A stretch of DNA of 64,000 nt, taken from assembly GCA_014898425.1 (NCBI GenBank), contig RCSZ01000007.1, forward strand, positions 1,054,001-1,118,000, given 5' to 3'. The position numbers were made by a program, and so were the translations under genes. The notes below the pieces were generated by a model. It worked only from the letters and a program-made list of their open reading frames with translations. It was not told the origin of the DNA and searched no databases. How positions within the stretch are numbered: the first letter of the stretch is position 1; every line of letters starts with the position of its first letter. This document shows, piece after piece, positions 46,136 through 58,812 of this stretch. This DNA is from Botryotinia globosa (taxonomy: Eukaryota; Ascomycota; Leotiomycetes; Helotiales; Sclerotiniaceae).

Positions 46136-47439
46136 GGTGATTGCCTGGGAAGAAAAAGCAAGCAATTAATGGTTGAAGGAGCTGCTGGGAAGTCTTCCAA
46201 ATGATGTAACTGGAGACCTAATGCCCATAAAAAAAAGCTGCAATTTTCAAGATCAATCTAAGTCCAGGGTCGAATTGTATTGTCGTTTTGCGCAATGCGA
46301 TCGTCGCGTCGTTGTGGTAATGACTTTCGTATCAATGTTTTGGTCCGGTGGTTCGTTTCCCTGCCACCCATCTGTTGTTGTACTCGGAAAGGTCCGCAAT
46401 CAATTGTAGGCTCGCTTTGCCGCTGTCCACACGTTCTTGACTAATCGCAAAGTCACGAATTTCGCTCTGGAAAAAAATCCTTCTCAATAATTATATGCTG
46501 TTGACTGCTCTCTACAGATGTAGATCGTCGAGGGTTGTGGTTGTTGATAGATGGGGAGTTGATAATATTTTGGAGTCGAGGCGGGAGATGTGACGCTATT
46601 CCCTTATCGGCGACACCCTACGCGAACGTTCCGGCTTCCGTAATGACTGAATGTTGTGAATGCTGCTTTTTGTCGCTGTTTGCAAACCATCTGCTGTTGG
46701 TATTAATGCAAACGATTGAATGGAATGAATCTTGGGATGAAGATTTCCCATGGAGAACGAAGAAGACAATAAGAATAATAATGGGTAAACTGTTTTGGGT
46801 GGTGAGTTCAAAAAGTGCTATATTGTAAATTTACCAGAATGAATGTAGAGTAGAGAAGAGAAGAGAAGAGAAGAAGATAATAGAAGGAGAGTAGAGAGTT
46901 CCCATATCACATTTTCTAACGAATACCCCCTACAGTTGAATGAAATAACGCGACATTGATCGCTTCCCTCTCATTTACCATCGCGACTACTCCATCTTAG
47001 ATTCAGATACTCCTTACAATGGGATGAAGCAAAGCAAACCAAACCAAAACCAAACCAAAACCAAAACAAAACAAAGCCTCAATATGGCAATATGTGGTTT
47101 CACACGTCTGGCTCTCTTGGGCTTTGTTATGAGGAGAGGGACCTCGAAACGCGAATGGGATTCGTCCGACTGGTCATTTTCGAGTCAGGGGTTTCCTGCA
47201 TACAACACTGAGAGAAATTCATTGGTGACGAGTGCATTGAGCGCGTAAAGTACTACGGAGGTTCATAAGTATCATAAATGTATTTTGATAACAACATGGG
47301 ATATTCACGAAAAGATGGCTTGTCTCGCTCGCATTAACAATAATAATAATCATATGGATCGGAGGGAGATGGATGTCAAAGACTCAAAACATAAGTCAAA
47401 TGATTGAATACTAAGTAAATATCTACTTATCTATTTACT

Positions 47440-47573
47440 TTTAGCTATCTATTCTATCTATCTATCCTATCTATCTACCTATCTATCTACCTACCTGCCT
47501 ACCTATCTACTTAGCTATCTACCTACCTACCTATCTACCTACCTATCTACTTACCTATCTACCTACCTATATA
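47440..47573. repeat. Degenerate (TATC/TACC)n microsatellite
   Basis: About 130 bp of CTATCTAC and CTACCTAC units. About 290 bp downstream, 47860–47913 carries the complementary GGTAG/GACAG units, so the two blocks form an imperfect long-range inverted repeat. Confidence 0.9.
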
Positions 47574-47859
47574 GTAGTTTATTAGTTTCAGTACTCCTAC
47601 AAACGCCATTATAACGGACGGACTTACCGGAGTACTGTACTGTACCAATCGCGAGCTGGTACATAGCATAGTTCATTCGAACTTTCCCAAACATCTGCAT
47701 CGAACACGCCATTTTCCAAATGTTCTTACGAAATACTTTCTCATCATCAAATTTGGCTAACGGCATAGCCATGAACTCAAGCATATCCACTACTCGTACT
47801 AATAATTATCACGATATCACATCGTATACTCGGTGCTAGTTGGGCCCGTGGGTAGCTCG

Positions 47860-47913
47860 GGTAGGTAGGTAGGTAGACAGGCAGGTAGACAGGCAGGTAG
47901 ACAGGTAGGTAGG
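47860..47913. repeat. (GGTAG/ACAGGCAGGTAG)n microsatellite
   Basis: GGTAGGTAGGTAG followed by ACAGGCAGGTAG units. Complementary in base content to the repeat at 47440–47573. Confidence 0.9.
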
Positions 47914-48675
47914 TACAACAGTGAAATTTCAACCTTTCCGATGATTCTCTCTACATCGTACTAATGGAAAGGATGGCGATGGGTTAGATCTTGTGTACGA
48001 TCGAACACGAGAAAGAAAACGACGGGAATTGGTGTACTTATATATCTTTCCAAGAAACACAATTGAATTCAAAGTATATTACTACTTACTCTCCTTTGCT
48101 TTACTCTGTACATTACATTACATTACATGTACAATTTCCAAGCAATAATACACGGAGTAACCCGTCCTTTCCACTGCTAATTGAATGGCGGTATGGTTGC
48201 CAATGTCCCTAGGGAATTCGTTGTCGAAGGCGGGAAACCATCTTTCCCTACTAAATAGCTCAACTAATTTGGAAGGCTATTGGGATCCACGCATGAAATT
48301 AGTTCTTCAACTTCTCCAAGCGACATGATTTGGCGGGCTCGGCAGGCTGGCGGGGTAGGGAAATGCATTCCATCCAAAGAAGTGAGGATAAGGTTTAAAC
48401 AAACCCAGTTTATGGAGCCGTTAGCAATCCCCATATTTCTCCCAATTTCCCACTTCCTCCATATTCCAAGCTCAACATCCTGGGTAAAAGGGCCACCGAC
48501 TTCTTGATCTGTTCTACTTCGAGCCAAGCCGCCGATTTTCTCGGTCATATTTTGTACATCGTGGGGAATTACACGAGTTTGAATTGCCTATGCTACTCGT
48601 CCAAGACTGGGGAAACCTCGAGTATGTCATAATAACTCATCACTTGACTGCGAAATTTAGCATCTCGTCATCAAT

Positions 48676-48785
48676 CACGGTGATTAGCCACGGTGATTAG
48701 CCACTACAAGTCTATTCATCTGGTCTAGCGGCGGAGGAGCCGGGGGGGAAGGGTTTAGTGAATTTTCAAAGACGAGTATATAAAG
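48676..48785 (+). promoter_or_regulatory. Invertase promoter: 13-bp direct repeat and TATA box
   Basis: CACGGTGATTAGC occurs twice in tandem without a gap (48676–48701), and TATATAAAG lies at 48777–48785, 54–62 bp before the invertase ATG. The spacing of the TATA element to the ATG is normal for a fungal gene with a short leader. The tandem 13-mer is a plausible protein-binding site, but no factor can be named. Confidence 0.5.
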
Positions 48786-48838
48786 ATGGCAAACACCCAG
48801 CTAGAATAGAAAGAAATCACCCCCAATATCTTCTCACA

Positions 48839-50569
48839 ATGTTTCGCCTTACTTCTTTAGCCGTTACTCTTCTGGCCGCTGTATCCAGTGCGCAGGAAAC
48901 GAGTTCAACGTCGGCAACCTTCTCAATTTTGACGTCGGATAGCAGTGTTCCAACTGATGCACCTCTGCCGGGTGATTATACTGGAGCATTGCGACCTCAG
49001 ATCCATTATTCTCCACCTCAAAATTTCATGAATGATCCCAATGGACTCTTCAGAGATGCAGATGGAGTTTATCATGTCTATTATCAATGTAATTGACTCC
49101 CGAGTTTCCCATACCATGGTGTCGCTAACAACATCTTAGACAATCCAACACAAACTGTAGCCGGAAACCAACATTGGGGCCACGCAACATCCAAAGATCT
49201 CTATCACTGGGACAACCAAAAGATCGCGCTTTATCCCGAAAATGACGACGAGGGGATTTTCAGTGGGAGCGCAGTGGTCGATGCAAACAACACATCTGGG
49301 TTTTTCCCGAACCAAACTAACGGTGTAGTTGCGCTCTACACTCTTAACACCCCTCAGTCTGAGACCCAAAATCTTGCTTACTCCTTTGATGGTGGTTACA
49401 CTTTCGAGAAATATGCCCAAAACCCTGTCATCCCATCCACTTCTACTCAATTCCGTGATCCCCAAGTCACATGGTTCGAGGACCATTGGGTGATGGTAGT
49501 TGCCTATGCTCGGGCCTTTGAAATCGGTATCTTCACCTCCCCTGATCTCAAAGAATGGACTGCCACTTCCAATTTCAGTCACCACGGTCTTCTAGGCCTC
49601 CAATACGAATGTCCAAATCTAGTCCGCATGCCCGTTGCCGACGGCACTGGGGATGAAGACATGTATCTCCTTGTTATCTCCATCAACCCGGGTGCACCTC
49701 TCGGCGGTTCCACAACCGAGTATTTCCCCGGTACATTCAACGGAACACATTTCACCCCCCTCGATTCCGCAGCCCGTCTTACCGACTTCGCAAAGGATAA
49801 CTACGCAGGTCAATTCTTCTCCGGAATCCCCGCAGATGAAGACCCTGTTTTCTTAGCCTGGGCCAGCAACTGGCAATACGCACAACAAGTCCCAACCGGA
49901 GAACTCGAAAGCTGGCGCAGCGCCATGTCTCTACCCCGCCGTACCCATCTCGCAAACGTGACGCGTACAGGCTGGGCTCTCATCCAATACCCATACGACA
50001 TGACGCCCCTCTACAATGCCTCCGAACCCCTAGCCTCGAGCGACAATCTCGGAAACGGAAGTCTCATCGCCGACTACTCATCCATTTCCAGCGGCGCCAT
50101 CTACATCAGCTGCAACGTAACCGCCCTCCCCAACAACAGTCTCGCGCAAGGAACCCTCAACTTCACCTTCTCCTCCTCATCCACCCGGGAGTCCATCTCC
50201 GGAGGCATCTACCTCGGAGGCGACGCGCCCTTTTGGCTTTCCCGCCGCAACCTCAACGGTTTCGCAGAAACCAACCCCTTCTTCACCGATCGCTTCTCCG
50301 TCGGAAACACCATCAACGACGAAGGAACCTTCCAACTCGATGTCGTCATCGACCGATCCATTCTCGAGGTCTTCGTCGACGCAGGAAGAAGCAGTGGAAC
50401 CATTACATTTTTCCCAGAGGGAATCCTCGATACGGTCGAAGTGAGAGCCGCGGGTCTTCATGAGGGTGTGCTCGTGGATGCCAAGATCTGGGGCTTGGAG
50501 GGCGGATGGAGTGAGATGGCCAATGATGATGGTATTGTCTATGGAAACGTAACTGCGGCTGCGAATTAA
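48839..50569 (+). CDS. Secreted invertase / beta-fructofuranosidase (GH32)
   Basis: Two exons, 48839–49088 and 49140–50569, with a 51-bp intron; 559 residues. It starts with a signal peptide (about residues 1–18, [18 protein letters not shown]). The five-bladed catalytic propeller shows NFMNDPNG (nucleophile Asp66), FRDP (Asp190, transition-state stabiliser) and YECPN (acid/base Glu240), followed by the C-terminal beta-sandwich with a conserved [12 protein letters not shown]. Many NxS/T sites predict N-glycosylation. The enzyme hydrolyses sucrose to glucose and fructose outside the cell. GH32 also includes inulinases and exo-fructanases, so the exact substrate is not proven. The exon 2 coding sequence is C-rich at third positions, in contrast to the neighbouring spacers, consistent with high expression. 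Confidence 0.95.
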
Positions 50570-51205
50570 TTATTGTAATTTTGTGGTAATGTAGTAATGA
50601 ATTTGGAGGACTTGGAAAAAAGTAGAATAGAGAATACGATTTTATGAATATATATTTTGTTATTACTGGTCGAACTCTTAGTTTAGGTGCTTACCGTCAT
50701 CCATCTGAATACACATCACATCTTCATCGTCGCGCACTCATGACCGTTTATAGCGACAGAAATATATTATCTACGAAAATTTTCTGTAACTCGTGAAATA
50801 GATGAGGGGAATTAGAAAAGGTAGCCAAATCACGGTATACACATTAATGGAATCACAAGCACAGCAATTTTGACCATGTATTTATTCATATTTTTATACT
50901 TTGCTTGATTACATCCAGCCCATGCCATTTGAAGCGAAAATAGGCATCATTAGGATTGAAGAGTATCTATTATTCTCCATCAATTGTGAGCAAAGCCAGA
51001 CTTTCTAGGAGAAATTTCTGAGCGACCCTATGTTTTTTTAACCAGAACCCAGGGTGGTCGGATTCTTGGGCACAACCTAGAATACCATTCCATCATTTAA
51101 TATCACTCTCGCCACTCCAACCATTAAAGAAGCCCACCAATTGAAGCAAAAAAAACCCCCTCCCCATCTGGTTGATCGAATTCCAAATTATCGAATTCGA
51201 TTCAT
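50570..51205. other. Spacer between convergent invertase and secreted-protein genes
   Basis: 636 bp, AT-rich, without open frames of note. It should carry both 3' UTRs. Confidence 0.6.
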
Positions 51206-52040
51206 CTATGCGGTGACGGAAGCGACAGGAATTGAAATGGTTTGGTTGGAATAACATCCATCGACGTGGTTTACGTCGGCGCAGGCAAGGGTAATGGGCA
51301 TATCTACGGATCTGTAAACTCTTCCTGAATTGCTGTACGAGGAATGATATATTAGTAATTATCTTTGCAAAATGTAAATTTCAATTCCCCAAACCCAACT
51401 TGGTAATTTCGGTGGGGAAATTGAGGGAGGGGGAGGGGGAGGGGGCGAGGAATAACGTACCCAGCACCAACGAAACCATGAATCAACTCAATACTGAATT
51501 GAGTAAGGGATGTATAATCAGTAAATTGCCAGTAGAAATCATCCATCAAATTGCCGTTGTTATTGCAGGGAACCCATCCGGTAGGGAATTGAGTAGTTTG
51601 GGGTGAGCCTAGGAAATCATCGTTGCAGGCTGTGGAAGTATTGCTGTTGGGGTCGATGAAGGTGACTGTTTACTTTTGTTAGTCGGAAGTTTGAATGATT
51701 TGGTGGCGAATTGTGAATTTGAATTTAGAAACAATAAACTGGGATGTGCAAAGTTGGAGATAACGAATGGAATGAGCAAAAAAGTAAACATACAGGAAAT
51801 GGAATCATCATAAACGACGCTTCCATTACTCTTGTCAACCGCAGATCTAGTAACGATGCCCTCAATAATCATGTTCTGAATAGCAGAACTAGAAGCAGGG
51901 GCAGCAGCATGGACGGTATTGAGCTTCAAGTTGAACTTCTTTTGGGAACCACGGGCAGCAATGCGAGGCTTTTGTACGGAGATAGCTTCTGCTGTGGCCA
52001 AAAGGCCGACGGCGACACTGAGAAGCTTGAAGAATTGCAT
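51206..52040 (-). CDS. Small secreted protein, AA1-like (Alt a 1-like) fold suggested
   Basis: Three exons: 52040–51794, 51665–51461 and 51332–51206, with two introns of exactly 128 bp; 192 residues. A clear signal peptide occupies about residues 1–18 (MQFFKLLSVAVGLLATAEA). The mature protein is beta-rich in pattern, with a FTFIDPNSNTSTACNDDF segment, a TGWVPCN motif and two further cysteines (LACADVNHVDGCY), which could form two disulfides. It ends in alternating hydrophobic residues. This layout resembles AA1-like (Alt a 1-type) secreted proteins of ascomycetes, some of which interact with plant defence proteins; the assignment is a judgement by eye. No toxin signature is seen. Start and stop are well supported by splice phase. 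Confidence 0.75.
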
Positions 52041-55000
52041 CTTGAAGTTTTTTTGGGGTGATTTTGATAGGATTGAAGGATCAAGAATTTAGAAAACTTC
52101 GATGACTGAAGTATGGGAAGAGGTAGGTAGGTAGGTAGGTAGGTAGGTATTAAAAAGAAAGAGTGTATTGTGATGATTGTAGTTGTGGATGAGAGAAAAC
52201 AGGATGTTGATCTGGAGACAAGGTGAGGTTGATATATGATGAAATATCAATCGACCACAAGCGAATCGCGGTTGCAAGCAAAGGAATATAACGTAGGTAT
52301 CTAGGCACCTAAACTACCTAGATAGGTAAAGCAAAGCAAAGCAAAGCAAAGCAAAGCACAAGCAAAGGATAAAAATAAAATTGCAGATCCCCTGATCTAA
52401 TTAGTGAGGCAGGTACAAAGTGAAAATGTCCACTATGGTGCAGTATGTACAATGAAGATCGAATCATATGACAAACGGGATTTGGACCATGGAAAAGTTG
52501 AAGGCTGGAAACTCCTTGTTTTACAAGAATCTCTCGGATCGGACGATATGTAGAGGAATAATAGAAATTGAGTAATGAAATAATAGGGGACCAATTTGTT
52601 TTGTTTTGTTTTGTTTTGTTTCGTCTCGTTTCCTTCCTTAAGGTTTGCAGTTCTTCTGTACTACTGCTGCATATACAGATGCATCTGGTGGGAAACACGG
52701 AAAGGGGAAAGAAACATTATGATCTGCCTGCCTCTGAGATCCTGCCATCACTTTGATCCATGAGTTCTCCATAATTTCATCCATCACCATTCTCCAATGG
52801 TAATTCCGAATCGACCGGAGGCATGAACAATACGCATTGTTGTCTTAACTGTCCATGGCTATTTCAAAATCTCACGAGTGAAGGATGAAAAACAACGCGG
52901 TTGAGGAAAGGATTCACGTCAAATATCAATTGGTATTCACATATTAGAGTAGCTTTAGCCGCTACCATCATAGTGCTTTCCCTGGCTAAACCCCTGGCTA
53001 GGAGAATGAAAGAGGTCTAGCGAAAGGAGGATGGTCCTTGTGAAGTTGTCCGAAGTACAGAGTACTCCGTAACCTGGAAGTTCGTAATATGCTTAAGTAA
53101 CTTGCAACTTGACCGCCCCGGTACCTGAATGGATAACTTTAATATATGGATCTTGGCACTTGGATCTTAAGATGGAGATCTTCAAGATTGGACGAAGATC
53201 AAGTAGCTTTTGAGTGTATTTGAAACGTTGGGTGTTCTGGTAGAACATGGAATGGACTTGCGGGGCAGAGGCAGAGGCAGCAAGTGCTGTTTTGGTCTTT
53301 TCGTGAATCGTATGACATACCTACCTAGGTACCTGGTATGTAGGTAGGTACCTTGTGGAGGATTGCTGTGCTTCTTTATGATTGTTCAATGAAGAAAAGG
53401 GGTTGAGGGTTTTCCCTCTCTCGTCAACCATCAAAGCTATAGGAATTTGCCTCTTGAATGTGTTATCTTCGTAATAAGAGATGAAGGTTTTGCGTTTCTG
53501 CATTCATTATATCGAAAGACGCCGAATGATATGCCGGTAGAGCATTGCACTTTGTTCGCTGTACATTGGCACTGCTACGCTGAGGCTATGCAAAATAAAT
53601 AGAAAAAATGCGGAGATCTTAATGCTGTCATCCAAAGGTCTCCAATCAACCAAGAGTGGCATAGATCTACTGCAGATTTGAGCCCCCATTTTACCACAGG
53701 AAGTCACAAATAACGGGAGCTGACCCTGAAAGGGTCGCGGGGTTTCCTTCATTCCTTGATATTGGCTTTACAAATTTACAAGCTCTACGATAGAGTTACA
53801 ATGACTATTCTCATAGCTTCATTTCTGCTGTCATCCGGATACGCCAAGCTCTTCTTGATTAATCATGGGAACAATGTTATTGCGGCAGCTGCAGATTGAT
53901 CCATCTAACTATCAAATATCAGACGTCCTGAAATCAAGACGTGAGCCTACAGCTCACCGATATTTCCTCCTTTACACAATCATCCGACGAGTTGACAATT
54001 CATCCGAAAGACCAGTATATTTTTAGAATGGTCCCCTTATGATTTATCTTACTTACATGGCGGCGCGCCGGTGATACAGCATATGCCGTTACCGGTGTTG
54101 AATGACAGCCCAATATCAATCGTCTAACAGTAGGACATTCATTCACAGGAATACGTATCTGGCCACTGAGTAGAGCTTCAATGGTAGCACCAAAGCTGCT
54201 CACTGTATGCACGGTAATTTCATGGGCAAAATGACAATCCGGGGCATCTCAAGCTACATAGCCAACCCCCAGATCTCACTAGGGACCAACTTCCAAGCCT
54301 ACATAGCTCGGAGAACAGGTGTAGATTTCTTGATATATCATTTACTTCTATGCAAGAATCCGGGACTTCTCGGCTGTGGCCGACCGACCATTTTTTACCA
54401 CGTTATTCATGGCAGCATTCGCGTGAATGAATGAATGAATGAATGAATGCAGGTGTTAGGTCAAGCTTTTCTTCTCGTGCTTCGGAAGAATTTCTAAAAA
54501 TACCGACAGTACCTTAGGTTTCTCCTAGCTTTCTGTGCCCTTTCGAGAAGGGAAATGTCGCAATTGTTGAATGAGGGTGCTATTGACCATGAATTTTCAA
54601 TAGTCAAATGCCAAGGTGTTCGAGGGAGATGTCGATACTAACGTCTGCAGAGCTTCTTAGCATCCATCGCCGTTGATAACACACGAACAGGCGATGAGAC
54701 AATTTTATGAGATAAGGTAAAGGAAGAATAATGAGGTCTAGGGTGTAGAGTTTTTGGGTCCAGCAATCCTCCAGCGCCAATGATGATGGATTAGATAGCT
54801 ATGAAATTCACTTGGATACGTCGCCTAATTATAACATCCACCAGCACCACTAATAAGACGTCATCAATATCAATATCATCTATCATCTATCATCATTATC
54901 TATTATCTATATACGGAGTAGGCTTTGGAGATTAGAATCGTTTATCTTGCGCTTAACATCCAGATTCTTACATCCAACTGATCTCGTCTTCCAATAACTC

Positions 55001-56045
55001 TCATTGCCAACACATTATAGGTCTAATTATATCCATGCTCTTGATTCTCTAGTCAATTACAATTAGATCCAAGTAATAAAAATCACATTGACAATTCTTC
55101 CGATTACATCTCGTGGTGATCTTCTTGTCATCTCAAGAAACATCAATAGTTCATCCTACGTTAATCCACTTTCATCCAATACCTACATGAACCATATCTC
55201 TATCTACCTATATCTTTTGCGTTGGCTTGATGCATCCAGTCTACCCACACATGTAAGCTGAGCATGCCTCTGCATATATACGTATATACGTATAGACGTA
55301 TATACATACATACACACATGCTCGAATGTCAATATCTATCTCGATTCCAATGGCACGAGCAATATTCAGAACTCTGTTCACCTAGCTAGCTTTTGATGAA
55401 AGATGGCAAGACACGAGAAGCAATACACGACGAAATCAAGATGATACCGAGAGATATCAAGGAAATTGAAGTTCACGGTCGAGTAATATGTTACATCGCA
55501 TAAACCCAGCCTTTTATTCCAACAACGTCGAAACGCCGCCATCCCCATTGATTCGTCCATCTTCACGCTTTAGAACCAATTCATCCTAAACTATTTTACT
55601 TCGCCCCCTTATCCCCTCATCCCCTGGTCCAAATGGCTCCAAATTGATCCAAAATTGCTGTACAAAGTTACCCCAGCTGCATCTCAACATCAAGTCGACC
55701 TGGTTTGTGAGTATCAGTGCTATTATTATCTTTTTTGGCTTCACATTGATTTTCTGGGAACATTTCTGTATCATCCTCCAACTGGGCACCATACCAAAAA
55801 CATATTGCGAAATCGTCTTTTCATGCTAAGGTAATCAATCTTGTTTGAACTTTGAAGGCGCTCAGGGTCACTCCTTGACTTTACCGGCAGCTGTCAGAAA
55901 TTTAACTGGCAGATCAAAGAAGTGTGCACTACGAAGTACGATACATACTGACACGCAGAAGGAAATCGGCCCCACCAGCACAGCCAGGCCCGACCCTATT
56001 CATTCTTTTGATTCCGTTTGATTGTGTTTCGTGAACATAATACAA
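52041..56045. other. 4 kb spacer, rich in microsatellites, no supportable gene
   Basis: Holds (GGTA)n 52122–52150, (GCAAA)n 52328–52358, (TGTTT)n 52595–52621, a palindromic TACCTAGGTA region (53319–53352), (GAAT)n 54424–54449, CATCTAT repeats (about 54869–54905) and TATACGTA repeats (about 55275–55310). The 9-mer TACTCCGTA occurs at 53063–53071 and its complement at 54912–54920. No frame has domain features. Confidence 0.5.
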
Positions 56046-58812
56046 ATGCCCTTCCCGTTCAAACATAGCAATCGTTCAAAGCAGGCATTGAACGAACCTG
56101 CTATAGAAAGAGCGGCGGTCACTCCTTCAGCCTCGCACTCACAACAATCCTTCTCATCTGGTTCCGGCGAAGGTAGGTCCACAACAATTCAACAACAACA
56201 ACAACAGCAACAGCAATCCTCCTCCACCACCACTACAGTTACCACCACACCATCTCAAACCTTTGAACAGCCCTACGAACCTCGCAATCCCGAAGCTGTA
56301 TCTCGTGCATCTGCATATCATAATAATTCTGGAGCGTCACCTTCCCGGTCTGTCTCAAATCAATATCAACAACAGCAGATCTATCCACAAGAGCTCGAAG
56401 CTTCCCCCGCTTCGCCTTCTCCACCTGGCTCAACCGTCGATGATTTAGTCCTTGATACTCAAAGGTTACAAAACCAGGGTCGCAGACATACAGCACATAT
56501 ACAATCACCCGTGGTAGAACCTAAGAAACGTAGTATTTTTGATCGTATGCGAGGCGCAAATTCAAGCCGCTCCTCTGAACAAAAGTACCCCCCAATTGCT
56601 ACCCAGGTCCCTTATAGCAACAACGCTGGTGGACTCGCGCGCAGGTTGTCTCGAAGACACGAGGGACCTCCTGTAATACGAACTAGTCAACAAAGAAATT
56701 CGGTAGACCAACATCAAAGAGCAGATTGGCAACCTGCAGCTCAGGCTTCGAGATCCCATCTGCCATCACCTCGAGAAACTCCCGAAGACGACGGGTTGGA
56801 TCCTTATCTCATCACGAGTCCTGAAGGAAACACACCACAAAGCGCTCAGAGTTCTTTGAACGTGCATGGGCAGCGACAACCTCTTAACACAATTCGAGCC
56901 GTACAAAGCGATTCTGATTCACCCCTCTATTCGGCCGAGTCGCAGAACGATCCCCCTGATCAACAATATCAACAATCACCTACTCCAGTTTATTATCAAC
57001 AATCTCCTTCAGGTGCTAGTCAATACGAGTCGCCCGAGAGTGTTCAACAATATCATTACGAATTACCCAGTCAGATTCATTCACAGCAACAATTGAATAG
57101 TTTCCCAAGTTCCCCCAACAGCCAATACCCTCCGCAGGACTTCACTCCAGACAGCACCTCTTCACAGCAACTCGATTCTTCTTTGATATATAGGGAAGAT
57201 CAACGTCCCGGCTCGGTACAATCTAATAATCAATCTCCGATAAGTATTCACCAATCCAACAGGGCGGATTATCCAGAGCGAACAACTTCAATACAAGGGC
57301 CGATTCCAGGCTTATCTACCAATCGTCCTTTGTCGCAACACCTTTCCATGGCACCACAGTCCACCACAACACAACAAAATCGACGATCTGCAGACTCGAA
57401 ACAAACACTACAAACTCAAATGGCACAATCAGATGGGAGGGATCCTCCGGCATACCGCCAACAACAATCAGGCCCTAGTAATAACAATAACCAACCACCA
57501 GCGACAAGTCCACTCCCTCCTCAAAATCAAGGTCCAAATTACAGAGGGGGCCCTCTACAGCGAGAACAGTATAATCCCTCTGGTGGTGGAGACCAAGGCC
57601 GAAGCACACCACCACCGGCGCCTGCAGATAGGGATGTAAATGAGGCATACAAAGAGCTACGTAAGTTTCGTTGAACCCATGATGATAAGTTTCTTTGCTA
57701 AATTCCCGCAAGTGCAGAAATACAAAAAGGTCAAGGGGCTGTATTTTGACAAGACAGCATCAGTGGAGCAATTGCAAGGACAGGTCGAGCAATTACAGAA
57801 CACTTTGGCAAATCAACGTCTATCCCAATCTCGCACATCCCTTGATGACGGTGAGTATCAATCACGCTTCGGACGGTTAGATGGTGCTATTACCAATCTT
57901 GCGTTCAATATTCGCAAGGATTGGAGAACGGTACCTGCATGGCTTGCACAATCTGTCAATCGTGATGCGATGTCGATAGGAAAACAAGAGATGACAGCTG
58001 TCGGTAGAGCTTGTATCACAAGATTTCTTGTTGATGAAATCTTCAACCGCAGCTTCCACCCAGGCTTGGAGTGTGAGCTCAGCTTGAGCTTGAAAAATAT
58101 CGAACAAAACATTCGTCTATTCTCTCCTGCTATCAACAACCAAGAAGAATCCGATGCCCTGACGGCAAAGATCGTTCAGTGGAGATTGGCAACTTTAGAG
58201 GGGCTGAAGGACCTGCTGAACTCTCCGGAAAGCGAAGAGTACAAGAAACAATTCTCGAAAATGGTCACCAGCAACCTGACAGCCAACTTGATTAACTACC
58301 TTCAGGAGCCAGTACCGGGTGGCATTGAAGAAGCTGCGACAACCATTGTGGAACAAGCAGTGAGCATTGCAGCGAACATTCCCTTGGAAAGCAGAGATGT
58401 TGTGATCATGTATCCGATGCCAAACGATTTGGTCAACCGCCAATACATGAAAATTGAAGCTGGTATTCCTGCATTGGAACATCCAGGCGCAGAAACTAAT
58501 AGTTTTGATTCAAGTAGTGTGGGGAGTCATGATAAAGATGAGAGCTCGAAAGAGGAGCAAAAGGGACACGGAAAGCTGATGAAAGAAAAGAGTGGAAAGG
58601 GTCAGGGCATGTTATCAGCTATGATGGGAAGTGGTGGTAGTGGCGGAGCGGCGGGGAAGAAAATGAGCATTAGTAGCCAAGGGGGACAAGAATCGAGTGA
58701 GAAAATCAAGAGTGAAGACGGAGTTCACAAAGTACGCTTTGCTGGATTCATGGGCATTGATATTAGAGGAAGACAGGTGCTGTGTCAGGCTCCGGTCTGG
58801 ACGATGGGATAG
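56046..58812 (+). CDS. Large uncharacterised protein: Gln-rich disordered N-terminus, coiled coil and conserved helical domain
   Basis: Two exons, 56046–57660 and 57713–58812, with a 52-bp intron (acceptor GCAAG, which alone keeps the coiled-coil phase); 904 residues. Residues about 1–530 are disordered and rich in Gln, Ser and Pro, with a polyglutamine run near residues 50–60. A coiled coil (about 535–575, KVKGLYFDKTASVEQLQGQV) leads into a mostly helical domain (about 580–795) with DWRTVPAWLAQSVNRDA, AVGRACITRFLVDEIFNRSF and a SRDVVIMYP stretch. The C-terminus is a Gly/Ser/Lys-rich tail and a short conserved-looking end. I recall similar helical domains in many Pezizomycotina proteins of unknown role; I cannot assign an activity. 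The start ATG sits in the first long open frame. Confidence 0.8.

Larger units (their letters stand above)
46136..48838. other. Spacer between divergent CDH1 and invertase genes
   Basis: 2.7 kb without a supportable gene. Contains GAGAA repeats (about 46853–46873), AACCAA repeats (47039–47075), and two large tetranucleotide regions listed separately. The frame at 48264–48548 (−) and its mirror on + have no family features. Confidence 0.5.
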
